From positions 2,524,600 through 2,588,599 of the forward strand of contig NZ_KN046818.1 of NCBI RefSeq assembly GCF_000742135.1: a DNA stretch of 64,000 bases, written 5' to 3'. A program made the position numbers and the translations under genes. Below are positions 25,916 to 37,747 of the stretch, piece by piece (positions within the stretch are counted from its first letter, which is position 1; the number at the start of each line of letters is the position of its first letter). Under the pieces are notes generated by a model. The model did not search any database, was not told the DNA's origin, and saw nothing but the letters and a program-made list of their open reading frames with translations. The DNA comes from Klebsiella pneumoniae (GTDB lineage: Bacteria > Pseudomonadota > Gammaproteobacteria > Enterobacterales > Enterobacteriaceae).

Positions 25916-26916
25916 GATCCTTCCTTCTTATTCAGGAGTGTTTCCCGGTCGACCTGGAGCAACAGTTTCCCGCTGACCAACAGCAACGCTGTACGCAGCA
26001 GCAGCAGGCCGACAACCAGATTGCTAAAAATAAATAGCGGCATCGCCAGATGATGAAAAAAGCCGTCTCCCCTGGCCTGGCCGAGATGCAGACCGGTGGT
26101 GGCCAGCGCGGAAATGCCGAACGAAAAGCTCCAGAAAGAAGCATTGAACGGCTGACGAAGATACCAGGGCATCAGACGGAGCATAAACAGCAGCTGCAGC
26201 AGGCCGTAACCAAACAGCAGCTTAGCGAAGGTATCGGCCTCCCCGCCGTTGACGCTGAGCCAGGCGCTGCAGGCCACCAGCGCAGGCGCCAGCTGGATCC
26301 CCAGCGAGGTGCGCAGCGGCGTCGGCAGCTCGCCTGCGCTGCGCAGACGCTGGAGGATCGCCGGCTCGAGGCTCAGCCAGGAGAAGACCCCGGCGCCGAG
26401 GAACACCAGTCCGGCATCGGAAAATCCCAGCGCGCCGCAGGCCATCGCGCTGATAAAATTATTGGCTACTGTCGGCAGATACAACCCCGGCGTGGTGGCC
26501 TCGCGAGGATGGTTCCCCCGCCATAGCCCACCGCTTTGCCAGGCGGCATAGGCGAGCTGCAGCGCCACGCCCGGCACAAACAGCCCGATCGCCAGCGGCC
26601 TGCACCAGGGAGCCAAACCAATCGCCACCAACAGCGTGGTGGCCGGAAACAGGCTGACGAAGCTGCTGCTCACCGGATGACGCATCTCCCGCAGCACGCT
26701 CGCCGGAAAGCGGATCGCCCGGCTGATAAACGCCATGCTGAGCAGGACCCACATCGCCATCGCCAGCGTCACCAGCCCATCACCAATGCTGCGGCTGACC
26801 GGCCAGAGGGTGCTGGCGTAACGCCAGGCGAAGCCCATTCCGATAGTGCCGAGCACCATGCCAAAATAACCCGCCGGCAGGTTTAGCACCTGCCGCGGCG
26901 TTTGCGTTTTATTCAT
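25912..26916 (-). CDS. tehA: TehA, SLAC1-type anion channel / tellurite resistance protein
   Basis: 334 residues with ten hydrophobic helices, closely following E. coli TehA ([24 protein letters not shown] at the N terminus, [13 protein letters not shown] in the middle). TehA belongs to the SLAC1/TDT channel family; bacterial homologues are trimeric anion channels gated by a conserved Phe. It is first gene of tehAB, divergent from ydcK across 111 bp that must hold both promoters. Confidence 0.94.
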   Translation of the reverse strand: MNKTQTPRQVLNLPAGYFGMVLGTIGMGFAWRYASTLWPVSRSIGDGLVTLAMAMWVLLSMAFISRAIRFPASVLREMRHPVSSSFVSLFPATTLLVAIGLAPWCRPLAIGLFVPGVALQLAYAAWQSGGLWRGNHPREATTPGLYLPTVANNFISAMACGALGFSDAGLVFLGAGVFSWLSLEPAILQRLRSAGELPTPLRTSLGIQLAPALVACSAWLSVNGGEADTFAKLLFGYGLLQLLFMLRLMPWYLRQPFNASFWSFSFGISALATTGLHLGQARGDGFFHHLAMPLFIFSNLVVGLLLLRTALLLVSGKLLLQVDRETLLNKKEGS

Positions 26917-27027
26917 TTTATTGATGATATCAATTTAATTTGAAGTTGCATTCTAAAGGAACCTTATCCCGCGCGCTATGGCGATCTTTGCTATGTTTAT
27001 GTTAACCATAAGTAATAAGGATCGGCC

Positions 27028-28008
27028 ATGCGTAAATACCGTCTCAGCGAACAGACCCGGCAGTATTGTTATGAGGAAGAGCATGGCAAACAAAGCGTCA
27101 CCCTGCGCCAGATCGTGGCGCTTATTGATTTCGCTGACGTTAAAGCGGGCAGCGAAGGCGGCTGGGTGGATGAGGAATGCGCTCTCAGCCAGCAGGGGGA
27201 GTGCTGGATCTACGATGTCAACAGCGTGGTCTTCGCCGGGGCGCGCATCCGCGACGACGCCCGCTTAACCGGGTTCTGCGTGGTCAGCCATGAGGCCACC
27301 ATCGGCGGACGGGCCTGCATTCACACCTCGCAGATCAGCCATCACGCGCAGATCAGTGACAACGTCACGGTTACGCAGAGCCAGGTGCGCGGTTATTGTC
27401 GCCTTGCCGACGAGGCGCGTCTTCTCCCCCACTGCCAGGTGATTGCCGCGCGCGGGTTAACCGCCGATCGCGACAAAGTCCTGCAGATCTATCAGCGAGC
27501 CACCGTCAGCGCCTCGCGCATTCTCCACCAGGCGCAAATCTACGGCGATGCCTTCGTTGAGCATGCGTTTGTCGAACATCGGGCGGAAGTGTTTGACCAG
27601 GCAAGACTTGAAGGGAACGAAGAAAACGACGTCTGGGTGTGCGATAACGCCCGGGTATACGGGAACGCGCGCCTGATCGCCGGTCGCGGAGAGGATGCCA
27701 TTCCCACCGTACGCTACAGTTCGCAGGTGGCAGAGAATGCGGTGATTGAAGGCAACTGCCTGCTGAAGCATCGGGCGATGGTCGGCGGCGAGGCGCAGCT
27801 GCGAGGTGGTCCGATTCTGCTCGACGACGATGTGCTGATCCAGGGGCGGACAGTCATCATCGGCGATGTGATCGTTGAGCACCAGGTCTCCATCAATGAC
27901 GAGGTGCAGATTGCCGCACAGGAGGGAGAGGCCATTCATCTGCGCGGCCCGAAAACGCTTGACGGCCAGCAGCACATCACCCGCACGCCGCTGTTAGGCG
28001 CGCTTTAA
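27028..28008 (+). CDS. ydcK: YdcK, left-handed beta-helix (hexapeptide-repeat) protein
   Basis: 326 residues, same length as E. coli YdcK. The sequence is dominated by imperfect hexapeptide repeats (ISDNVTVTQSQV, DNARVYGNARL, ENAVIEGNCLL), which fold as a left-handed beta-helix as in acyltransferases. No catalytic His of the usual transferases can be assigned with confidence, so the reaction is unknown. The last 15 bp overlap the convergent rimL. Confidence 0.9.
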   Translation: MRKYRLSEQTRQYCYEEEHGKQSVTLRQIVALIDFADVKAGSEGGWVDEECALSQQGECWIYDVNSVVFAGARIRDDARLTGFCVVSHEATIGGRACIHTSQISHHAQISDNVTVTQSQVRGYCRLADEARLLPHCQVIAARGLTADRDKVLQIYQRATVSASRILHQAQIYGDAFVEHAFVEHRAEVFDQARLEGNEENDVWVCDNARVYGNARLIAGRGEDAIPTVRYSSQVAENAVIEGNCLLKHRAMVGGEAQLRGGPILLDDDVLIQGRTVIIGDVIVEHQVSINDEVQIAAQEGEAIHLRGPKTLDGQQHITRTPLLGAL

Positions 28009-28572
28009 TGCCTCATCGCGGTCAATAATGCGGGCGTAGATATTCTGATCGTCATAGCTACCGTTCAGATACTCGGCTTGTCGGAGACAGCCTTCCAGAA
28101 CAAACCCGTTGCGCAACGCTACCTGGTTGCTGCGGGTGTTCGCCACCCGGCATTTGATCACAAACCGGCGCACCAGCCCGCTGGCGGCATAATGGCGGAT
28201 AAAGGCCTGTAATGAACGGGAAAGCAGCCCTTGCCCCTGGTGCTCTTCATCGATCCAGTAGCCAATATAGGCCGTTTTATTCTGCGGCTCGATCTGATTG
28301 AACGACAGGACCCCGACTAGCTGCTTATCGAGAAACAGCAAAAACATTTTGGCGTAATCCCGCTGATGCAGCATCACGTTGCCCTGCACATGGCGGCGGG
28401 TCTCGTCTTCGCTGCGCACCTCGGCGGGCCAACTGAGCGACTGCTGTAGCCAGCGCTGGTTTTTGACCACCAGCTGGTGCAGGTCGCTAACGTAGCGCTC
28501 ATCAATGGCGATTAGCGTCAGCGCGTCGGTTACCGGGATCGACTCAGGTACTGCTGGGATATCTGCGGTCAT
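27994..28572 (-). CDS. rimL: Ribosomal protein L12 serine N-acetyltransferase RimL
   Basis: 192-residue GNAT enzyme matching E. coli RimL, which acetylates the N terminus of L7/L12 to convert L12 to L7. The acetyl-CoA loop is DEEHQGQGLLSRSL, with the RimL-specific VIKCRVANTRSNQVALRNGF near the C terminus. The N terminus is about 13 residues longer than in E. coli and an internal start cannot be excluded. Convergent with ydcK. Confidence 0.9.
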   Translation of the reverse strand: MTADIPAVPESIPVTDALTLIAIDERYVSDLHQLVVKNQRWLQQSLSWPAEVRSEDETRRHVQGNVMLHQRDYAKMFLLFLDKQLVGVLSFNQIEPQNKTAYIGYWIDEEHQGQGLLSRSLQAFIRHYAASGLVRRFVIKCRVANTRSNQVALRNGFVLEGCLRQAEYLNGSYDDQNIYARIIDRDEALKRA

Positions 28573-28586
28573 AGCGCTCTCTTCTG

Positions 28587-28609
28587 GCCCGCAGGGACTG
28601 CCTGCGGGC
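28587..28609 (-). terminator. Hairpin downstream of rimL start side / before opgD end
   Basis: GCCCGCAGG pairs with CCTGCGGGC across five bases, in the 53 bp between the opgD stop and the rimL start. It most likely ends the opgD transcript. No clear T run is present. Confidence 0.5.
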
Positions 28610-28625
28610 GTCGGGTGACTCAGGG

Positions 28626-30718
<2,093 letters not shown>

Positions 30719-31807
30719 ATGCAAGTGAAAGCAGCCGTCACGCTGGGCTACCAGCAGCCTTTTGTCATCAAAGACGTCGAGGTCGCCCCGCCGGGGAAGG
30801 ACGAGATATTAGTGAAAATTGTCGCCACCGGCGTCTGCCATACCGACGCCGTGATGCGCGACAACCCCGGGGTGGTGCCTATGCCGGCGATCCTCGGCCA
30901 TGAAGGCGCCGGGATCGTTGCCAGCGTCGGCGAGGCGGTTAGCGGCATCAGAGTAGGAGACCACGTGGTGCTCAGCTACGCCGCCTGCCACCACTGCGAA
31001 AATTGTTTAAGCAACCACCCTTCGGCTTGCGAAGATTTTAATACGCTTAATTTTGGCGGCCGACGCGAGGATGGCACCACCCCCTACCGGCTGGGAGACC
31101 AGGATCTGTCCCTGTTCTTTGGCCAGTCGTCTTTCAGCCAGTATGTGGTCACCCGCGCCAGCAACGCGGTCGTGGTCGACCCGGAGGTTGATCTCACCCT
31201 GCTCGGCCCGCTGGGCTGCGGTATCCAGACCGGTAGCGGGACGGTGCTCAACCGCCTGAAACCGGTGGTCGGCGAATCGCTGGTGGTGTTTGGCTGCGGC
31301 GCGGTGGGGCTCAGCGCCATCATGGCAGCGAAATTAACCGGCTGTTCACAGATTATCGCGGTGGATATCCATGCCAGCCGCCTCGCCCTGGCGGGCGAAC
31401 TGGGCGCCACCCATCAGATCAACGGCAAGGAACAGGATGCCGTCGCCGTGATTAAACAAATCACCGGTAAAGGCGCCCACTACGCGGTGGAAACGACCGG
31501 CGTCTCCGCTATCGTTCTGCAGGCCGTACACGCGGTGAAACCGCTGGGAACGGTGGCGATTGTAGGCTTTACCGGAGATATCACCCTTAACGTGCAGAAC
31601 GACCTGATGGCGGAGGGAAAATCGCTGGTCGGGGTGATTGAAGGCGACGCCGTGCCGGCGCTGTTTATTCCGCTGTTGGTGCAACTCTATAAACAGGGAA
31701 AATTCCCTATCGATAAGCTTATCGCCCGCTATCCGTTGGCCGATATCAACCAGGCCTTCGCCGATTCGGCGTCCGGCAAGGTGATCAAGCCGGTGGTGGT
31801 CATGTGA
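30719..31807 (+). CDS. Zinc-dependent aryl-alcohol dehydrogenase-type enzyme
   Basis: 362-residue medium-chain dehydrogenase. Catalytic zinc ligands lie in GVCHTDAV and GHEGAG, the structural-zinc cysteines in CHHCENCLSNHPSAC, and the NAD site is VVFGCGAVGLSAIMAA. Overall it resembles XylB/aryl-alcohol (benzyl alcohol) dehydrogenases, including LLGPLGCGIQTGSGTVLN. It would interconvert an aromatic alcohol and aldehyde; substrate is inferred. Its 3' end faces the esterase gene across a hairpin, which suggests two separate transcripts. Confidence 0.85.
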   Translation: MQVKAAVTLGYQQPFVIKDVEVAPPGKDEILVKIVATGVCHTDAVMRDNPGVVPMPAILGHEGAGIVASVGEAVSGIRVGDHVVLSYAACHHCENCLSNHPSACEDFNTLNFGGRREDGTTPYRLGDQDLSLFFGQSSFSQYVVTRASNAVVVDPEVDLTLLGPLGCGIQTGSGTVLNRLKPVVGESLVVFGCGAVGLSAIMAAKLTGCSQIIAVDIHASRLALAGELGATHQINGKEQDAVAVIKQITGKGAHYAVETTGVSAIVLQAVHAVKPLGTVAIVGFTGDITLNVQNDLMAEGKSLVGVIEGDAVPALFIPLLVQLYKQGKFPIDKLIARYPLADINQAFADSASGKVIKPVVVM

Positions 31808-31813
31808 GATAAC

Positions 31814-31835
31814 GTCGCCACCGGTCGGTGGCGAC
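31814..31835. terminator. Bidirectional hairpin between dehydrogenase and esterase
   Basis: GTCGCCACCG and CGGTGGCGAC form a 10-bp perfect stem with a two-base centre, between convergent stop codons. Confidence 0.6.
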
Positions 31836-31853
31836 AGTTGCGCATTATGGGAT

Positions 31854-33365
31854 TTATTCCAGCGTCACGTGATGCTTCATCACCCGGCGAAACAGCGCCA
31901 GTCTGGCGCGCATAAAGCGGTTCTCCACTTTAAACCCGGCGCGCTTATGCAAGCCAATGCGCAACAGGCGATCCCGCCCGCGCAGGCACGCCGGCCAGCG
32001 CACCGCGCCGGAAAGCGTCTGCTCGCCGCTGGCGAGGCGGGCAAACTGCGTCCAGTAGTCAGCGACCTGAGCGGCGAAGGCCAGATCCGCTTCGCTGGCG
32101 TACTGCCGCACCGGGTCGGTCAACCGCAGGTTATCAAACACGTAGGGCACCTCGTTGCCATGCCAGGCCCCATGCGGGTAGGCGTCATGCTCCGCTTCCG
32201 CGACATAATCAAACCAGTAGCGCCAGCACGGCTGACCCACGCGCTGTTGCGCCTGCATCACTACATAACCAAGGGTGGTGAAGGCCATGTCGCGGCATAC
32301 TTCCCGCCCCAGCGCTTCATCGCCCTTCACGCCGGGATAGAGGAGTTTGATCAGCCCCAGCCCCAGACGGCGCTCTCGGCGCAGCTTCTGGATCTGCCCG
32401 GCAATATCGACGCCGAACACGGCCATCACGCTGGCTTCATCGCTATTGGAGCCGATCATCACCGGTATCGGATGCTGGCGGCCGGCAAAGAAGGTCTCCA
32501 GCATCTGCTGCGGCAGCACCGCGTCTCCGGCAATAGGCGCTGGCCCGGTATTCAGCGGCGCGGTGAGCGACCAGAAGGCCTCCGCGGGGATCGCCCGCAA
32601 TTCCTCAGCGCTGGCTTGCGGTAAGGCGAAGTGTTCCGCCAGCAGGCGCCCTTTGTCCAGCGCTTTTTCCCGCGGCAGATCGGGTAGCGTATACCCGCTC
32701 TGAATAATCGCTTTATGAAACAGCCCTTTCGCTTTCGGGGAGGCCATTAGCGACAGCACGCTGCGCGCCCCGGCGGATTCGCCAAACAGCGTGACGTTGG
32801 CGGCATCCCCGCCGAAGGCGTGGATATTCTCCTGAACCCACTGCAGAGCGGCAATCTGATCGAGCAACGCGAAATTATAGAGACGTTCGCCCGCCTCTTC
32901 TTCCAGCGCCGGATGGGCGAAAAAACCGAGATGGCCCAGCCGGTAGTTAACTGTCACCACCACCACGTCGCGGCTGGCAAGCGCTTTGCCATCGTAAGGC
33001 GGCAGGCTGCCGGCGCCGATGGTAAACCCGCCGCCGTGCAGCCAGACCATCACCGGCAGCGGCTGCGGCTGCGCTGCGCTGGCCGGGGCCCAGACGTTGA
33101 GATATAAGCAGTCTTCGCTGAAGGCGCCAGGATCGCCGCCGCCGAGCTCGCGGCAGTAGTCAATGTCCTGCCAGCTGGCGGCGGAAAAGGTCTCGGCTGG
33201 ACGTACCCCCTGCCAGCGGGCGGCTGGCTGCGGCGCGCGCCAGCGCAGCGGGCCCACGGGCGGCGCGGCGTACGGAATGCCGCGCCAGATATGAATCCCC
33301 TGTTCTGCGCTCCCGGCCAGCGTTCCCTGACGGGTTTTCGCCAACGGTTTCGACGGATGTTGCAT
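31854..33365 (-). CDS. Type B carboxylesterase (p-nitrobenzyl esterase-like)
   Basis: 503 residues of the carboxylesterase/cholinesterase family. The nucleophile Ser is in LFGESAGARS, the acidic member in GSNSDEAS, and the His in YPHGAWHGNEVPYVF; the oxyanion motif is WLHGGGFTIGAGS. No Sec signal is visible, so it is probably cytosolic. The frame opens at 33422, but ATG 33365 has AGGGAG upstream. Substrate unknown; the aromatic neighbourhood suggests aryl or hydroxycinnamate-type esters (inference). Confidence 0.87.
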   Translation of the reverse strand: MQHPSKPLAKTRQGTLAGSAEQGIHIWRGIPYAAPPVGPLRWRAPQPAARWQGVRPAETFSAASWQDIDYCRELGGGDPGAFSEDCLYLNVWAPASAAQPQPLPVMVWLHGGGFTIGAGSLPPYDGKALASRDVVVVTVNYRLGHLGFFAHPALEEEAGERLYNFALLDQIAALQWVQENIHAFGGDAANVTLFGESAGARSVLSLMASPKAKGLFHKAIIQSGYTLPDLPREKALDKGRLLAEHFALPQASAEELRAIPAEAFWSLTAPLNTGPAPIAGDAVLPQQMLETFFAGRQHPIPVMIGSNSDEASVMAVFGVDIAGQIQKLRRERRLGLGLIKLLYPGVKGDEALGREVCRDMAFTTLGYVVMQAQQRVGQPCWRYWFDYVAEAEHDAYPHGAWHGNEVPYVFDNLRLTDPVRQYASEADLAFAAQVADYWTQFARLASGEQTLSGAVRWPACLRGRDRLLRIGLHKRAGFKVENRFMRARLALFRRVMKHHVTLE

Positions 33366-33406
33366 AACCTGCTCCCTGTAAGGCTGATGCCAGCAGGGTA
33401 CTGATT

Positions 33407-34750
33407 TTACAGCAGACCGCAACGTCGTTTGCTGCGCTCCTCCGCCTGTCGGTATAGTTCAAACTCATCCTGCACCGGGCAGCCCAGAGCTGCCTCAAAC
33501 GCCTCGCGACTGGCGTTCCCGTGGCTGCGCGCCTGGGTTTCGTTGCCCAGATTGGACTGAAAAATGCCCGCCGCGCTGACCGGTAAAAAATCTTCATAAA
33601 TAATCGGCTGGGCGACCACCCACCCGCGCTCAATCAGCGGCTGCGGATCGTCGCCCGGGCGAAACGCCTGGCGATGTGCCTCACCCGTGGGCGTCAGGCG
33701 GTAGCGAAACCAGGCCAGCCCCTGCTGACGGAGCAGAAATTCGCTGTCGGGAAATTCGCTAAACACCTCCTGTAGATGCTGCTGGTGGCTGAGATTGTCT
33801 TTCCCGGTTCCTGCCGCCTGCAGCAGCCGATCGTACAGCGCGCGCCCTTTCGGCGTCAGCGCCACGCCCCGCTGCTCAATTTCGCCAAAGCGGGCGCTAT
33901 GGGTGCCTCGGTGTTCTCCGGCGAACATCACCGGCTCCTCAAGCGCCTTAAAGCTGGTCTGCCGCAGGAGGATCGGGACCTCCCGGCGCGGTGGCCCTTC
34001 AATCAACGCTTTGGGTTCAATACCGCACTCCGGCATCAGGGACTGGACGCGGTCAATATCCAGCGTCCGCGGCGTGAGATGGTTGATATGACACCCCGGG
34101 AAACAGACCACATCGGCAATCAGGCGGTGCTCGCGATGCAGAGCATGGTAAGTCTCCTCATCGACGGTGGCTTGCCGGTGCCAGCGGAACGTCTCCAGCG
34201 CCTCCTGGACAAACTCGCGCGCGTCGGCAGAGGTGAATTCGCCCTCTGCTTCATACTGCGCAATCAGCGCCAGGCAGCGGGGGGTGAAGATTTTGCGCCG
34301 CGCGAGGATCGCCTCGGCCCGCTCGCGCAGGGCGCGATTTTCAATCAGCTCCAGGCGCAGCAGCGAGGTGAAAATCCGAAATGGATTGCGCGCCAGCGCG
34401 GCATCGTCGATGGGACGAAACGCCGTGGAGTGGACCGGCACGCCGGCCTGCGAGAGATCGTAATAGCTAACGGGATACATTCCCATGATGGCAAACATGC
34501 GACGGAGCGTCGCCAGTTCTTCCGCTGTGCCCACGCGAATCGCGCCGTGGCGCTCCACGTTTAAGCGCGCCAGCTCGTCAGCGTTAGCGAGCTGTTCATG
34601 CAGCTGCGGATTATTTTCCAGTACCGCCAGGTTGACGTCAGCCACCAGATCCAGCAGCGTTCCGTACTGCGGAACTTCCTGCTGGTACATGGCCGACATG
34701 GCCTGCGAAAAGTGCTCCCGAATCTCATCAGCCGTGATGGTGTTCGCCAT
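33407..34750 (-). CDS. ydcJ: YdcJ, 2-oxoadipate dioxygenase/decarboxylase family (DUF1338)
   Basis: 447 residues, the same length as E. coli YdcJ. DUF1338 enzymes are Fe(II) enzymes; characterised HglS converts 2-oxoadipate to 2-hydroxyglutarate. Likely metal and substrate residues lie in VERHGAIRVGT (His near 70), HINHLTPRTLD and ARFGEIEQRG. In E. coli ydcJ is next to opgD; here it is pushed 3 kb away by the dehydrogenase and esterase. It is divergent from pcaH. Confidence 0.9.
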   Translation of the reverse strand: MANTITADEIREHFSQAMSAMYQQEVPQYGTLLDLVADVNLAVLENNPQLHEQLANADELARLNVERHGAIRVGTAEELATLRRMFAIMGMYPVSYYDLSQAGVPVHSTAFRPIDDAALARNPFRIFTSLLRLELIENRALRERAEAILARRKIFTPRCLALIAQYEAEGEFTSADAREFVQEALETFRWHRQATVDEETYHALHREHRLIADVVCFPGCHINHLTPRTLDIDRVQSLMPECGIEPKALIEGPPRREVPILLRQTSFKALEEPVMFAGEHRGTHSARFGEIEQRGVALTPKGRALYDRLLQAAGTGKDNLSHQQHLQEVFSEFPDSEFLLRQQGLAWFRYRLTPTGEAHRQAFRPGDDPQPLIERGWVVAQPIIYEDFLPVSAAGIFQSNLGNETQARSHGNASREAFEAALGCPVQDEFELYRQAEERSKRRCGLL

Positions 34751-34868
34751 GATGTGTTACCTCCAGTGAATACTTCCTGGAGTGTAGGAAAGCTGCCTCG
34801 CGGCGGGGGGAAGAATTTACAAACTGTGATGGCGATAACCTGCCGCCGGCCCAGGTCATTGCGCAAAA

Positions 34869-34885
34869 CATAACCCATAGTTATG
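34869..34885. promoter_or_regulatory. LysR-type dyad upstream of pcaH (candidate PcaQ site)
   Basis: CATAAC, 5 bases, GTTATG: a 17-bp perfect inverted repeat containing the LysR T-N11-A pattern. It is similar to the ATAAC/GTTA half-sites described for PcaQ in rhizobia. It lies 105 bp upstream of the pcaH start, a sensible activator position, and between ydcJ and pcaH. Confidence 0.6.
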
Positions 34886-34911
34886 AAAAACACCCGGTAA
34901 TTTCACTTTAA

Positions 34912-36347
<1,436 letters not shown>

Positions 36348-36367
36348 CCGTCGCGGTGACCACCACC

Positions 36368-36391
36368 TTCGCCCCGTTTCTGCGGGGCGAA
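36368..36391 (+). terminator. Terminator after pcaG
   Basis: TTCGCCCCG and CGGGGCGAA form a 9-bp stem with a six-base loop, followed by GGCGTTTTC. Located 21 bp past the pcaG stop. Confidence 0.7.
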
Positions 36392-36524
36392 GGCGTTTTC
36401 AACCACAGGGAAAGATCTTGTCATGTAACCAACTCAAATGTTAATAATATTTTGCTATCTGGTTATCAAATTTAAACAAGTTCGCTTGTCTCTTTCACCG
36501 CTGTGTTTTTAACATCATCTTACT

Positions 36525-37448
36525 ATGGAAAAAAATGGTCTCTTCAGTCAGCGCATTCGCTTGCGCCATCTACACACCTTCGTGGCCGTCGCTCAACAGG
36601 GAACGCTGGGGCGCGCGGCTGAAACATTAAATCTGAGCCAGCCAGCACTCTCGAAAACGCTTAACGAGCTAGAACAGCTGACCGGTACCCGGCTGTTCGA
36701 GCGGGGTCGTCTTGGGGCGCAGCTAACCCTGGTCGGCGAACAGTTTCTGACGCATGCCGTTAAGGTGCTTGACGCCCTTAATTCGGCCGGCCAGGCGCTG
36801 AACCGCAAAGAGGGCCTGAATAACGATATCGTGCGCATCGGCGCGCTGCCCACCGCCGCGCTGGGGATCCTACCGACGGTGATCGGCCAGTTTCACAAGC
36901 AGCAAAAAGATATCACGCTGCAGGTCGCCACTATGAACAACACCATGCTGCTCGCCGGCTTAAAATCCGGGGAGATCGACATCGGCATTGGACGTATGTC
37001 CGACCCGGAGCTGATGAGCGGGCTGCATTACGAACTGTTGTTCCTTGAATCCCTGAAGCTGGTGGTTCGCCCGGGACATCCTCTGCTTCAGGAGACGGTG
37101 ACCCTTAGTCGGGTGATGGAGTGGCCGGTGGTGGTCTCACCTAAAGGCACCGTGCCGCGGCAAAACGCCGAAGCGCTGCTCCAGAGCCAGGGCTGTAAGA
37201 TGCCCGCCGGCTGCATCGAGACCCTTTCCGCCTCCCTGTCGCGCCAGCTGACGGTGGATTTTGACTATGTCTGGTTTGTCCCTTCCGGGGCGGTAAAAGA
37301 CGATCTTCGCCGTGGCGTGCTAACCGCCCTGCCGATCGCCACCCAGGGCGCCGGAGAGCCCATCGGCATTTTAACCCGCGTCGATGCGACACTGACCCCG
37401 GGTACGCAGACGCTGCTCAGCGCTATCCGTAAGTCCATGCCTGCCTGA
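36525..37448 (+). CDS. pcaQ: LysR-type regulator, PcaQ-like
   Basis: 307 residues. The N-terminal winged helix runs over about residues 10-70 (LRHLHTFVAVAQQGTLGRAAETLNLSQPALSKTLNELE), followed by a LysR inducer-binding domain with ILTRVDATLTPG near the end. It resembles PcaQ, which activates pca genes in response to carboxymuconate-type intermediates. Here it lies downstream of pcaG on the same strand and not divergent, as in rhizobia. The effector is unconfirmed; it could also control the downstream dehydrogenase. Confidence 0.85.
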   Translation: MEKNGLFSQRIRLRHLHTFVAVAQQGTLGRAAETLNLSQPALSKTLNELEQLTGTRLFERGRLGAQLTLVGEQFLTHAVKVLDALNSAGQALNRKEGLNNDIVRIGALPTAALGILPTVIGQFHKQQKDITLQVATMNNTMLLAGLKSGEIDIGIGRMSDPELMSGLHYELLFLESLKLVVRPGHPLLQETVTLSRVMEWPVVVSPKGTVPRQNAEALLQSQGCKMPAGCIETLSASLSRQLTVDFDYVWFVPSGAVKDDLRRGVLTALPIATQGAGEPIGILTRVDATLTPGTQTLLSAIRKSMPA

Positions 37449-37458
37449 CCCCCTTTCT

Positions 37459-37480
37459 CCCCGGCCCGCAGCGGCCGGGG
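37459..37480 (+). terminator. Hairpin after pcaQ
   Basis: CCCCGGCC and GGCCGGGG form an eight-bp GC stem with a six-base loop, 11 bp past the stop. No strong T run follows. Confidence 0.55.
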
Positions 37481-37747
37481 AACCTGCAAACGCGCCGACG
37501 CCGCTCCCCATGACGTTAGACATATTCGGCAAAATAATCATTTAGTGCGAAATTATTTATTAACATTTGCGCAAACTTCTTTAACAGATCTATCATGTCT
37601 CGATTTCACCAAATGGTTCACTCGAAATCTAATCAAGCAACAAATACAGTTTTATGAAGGTTAAAACCACTTCATTCAAAAATGATTCAAAAGCAACATG
37701 TTTCATTTGGTTCGCAGTGAGGTGGCTGGTGTGGTTAAGGAGATTAC

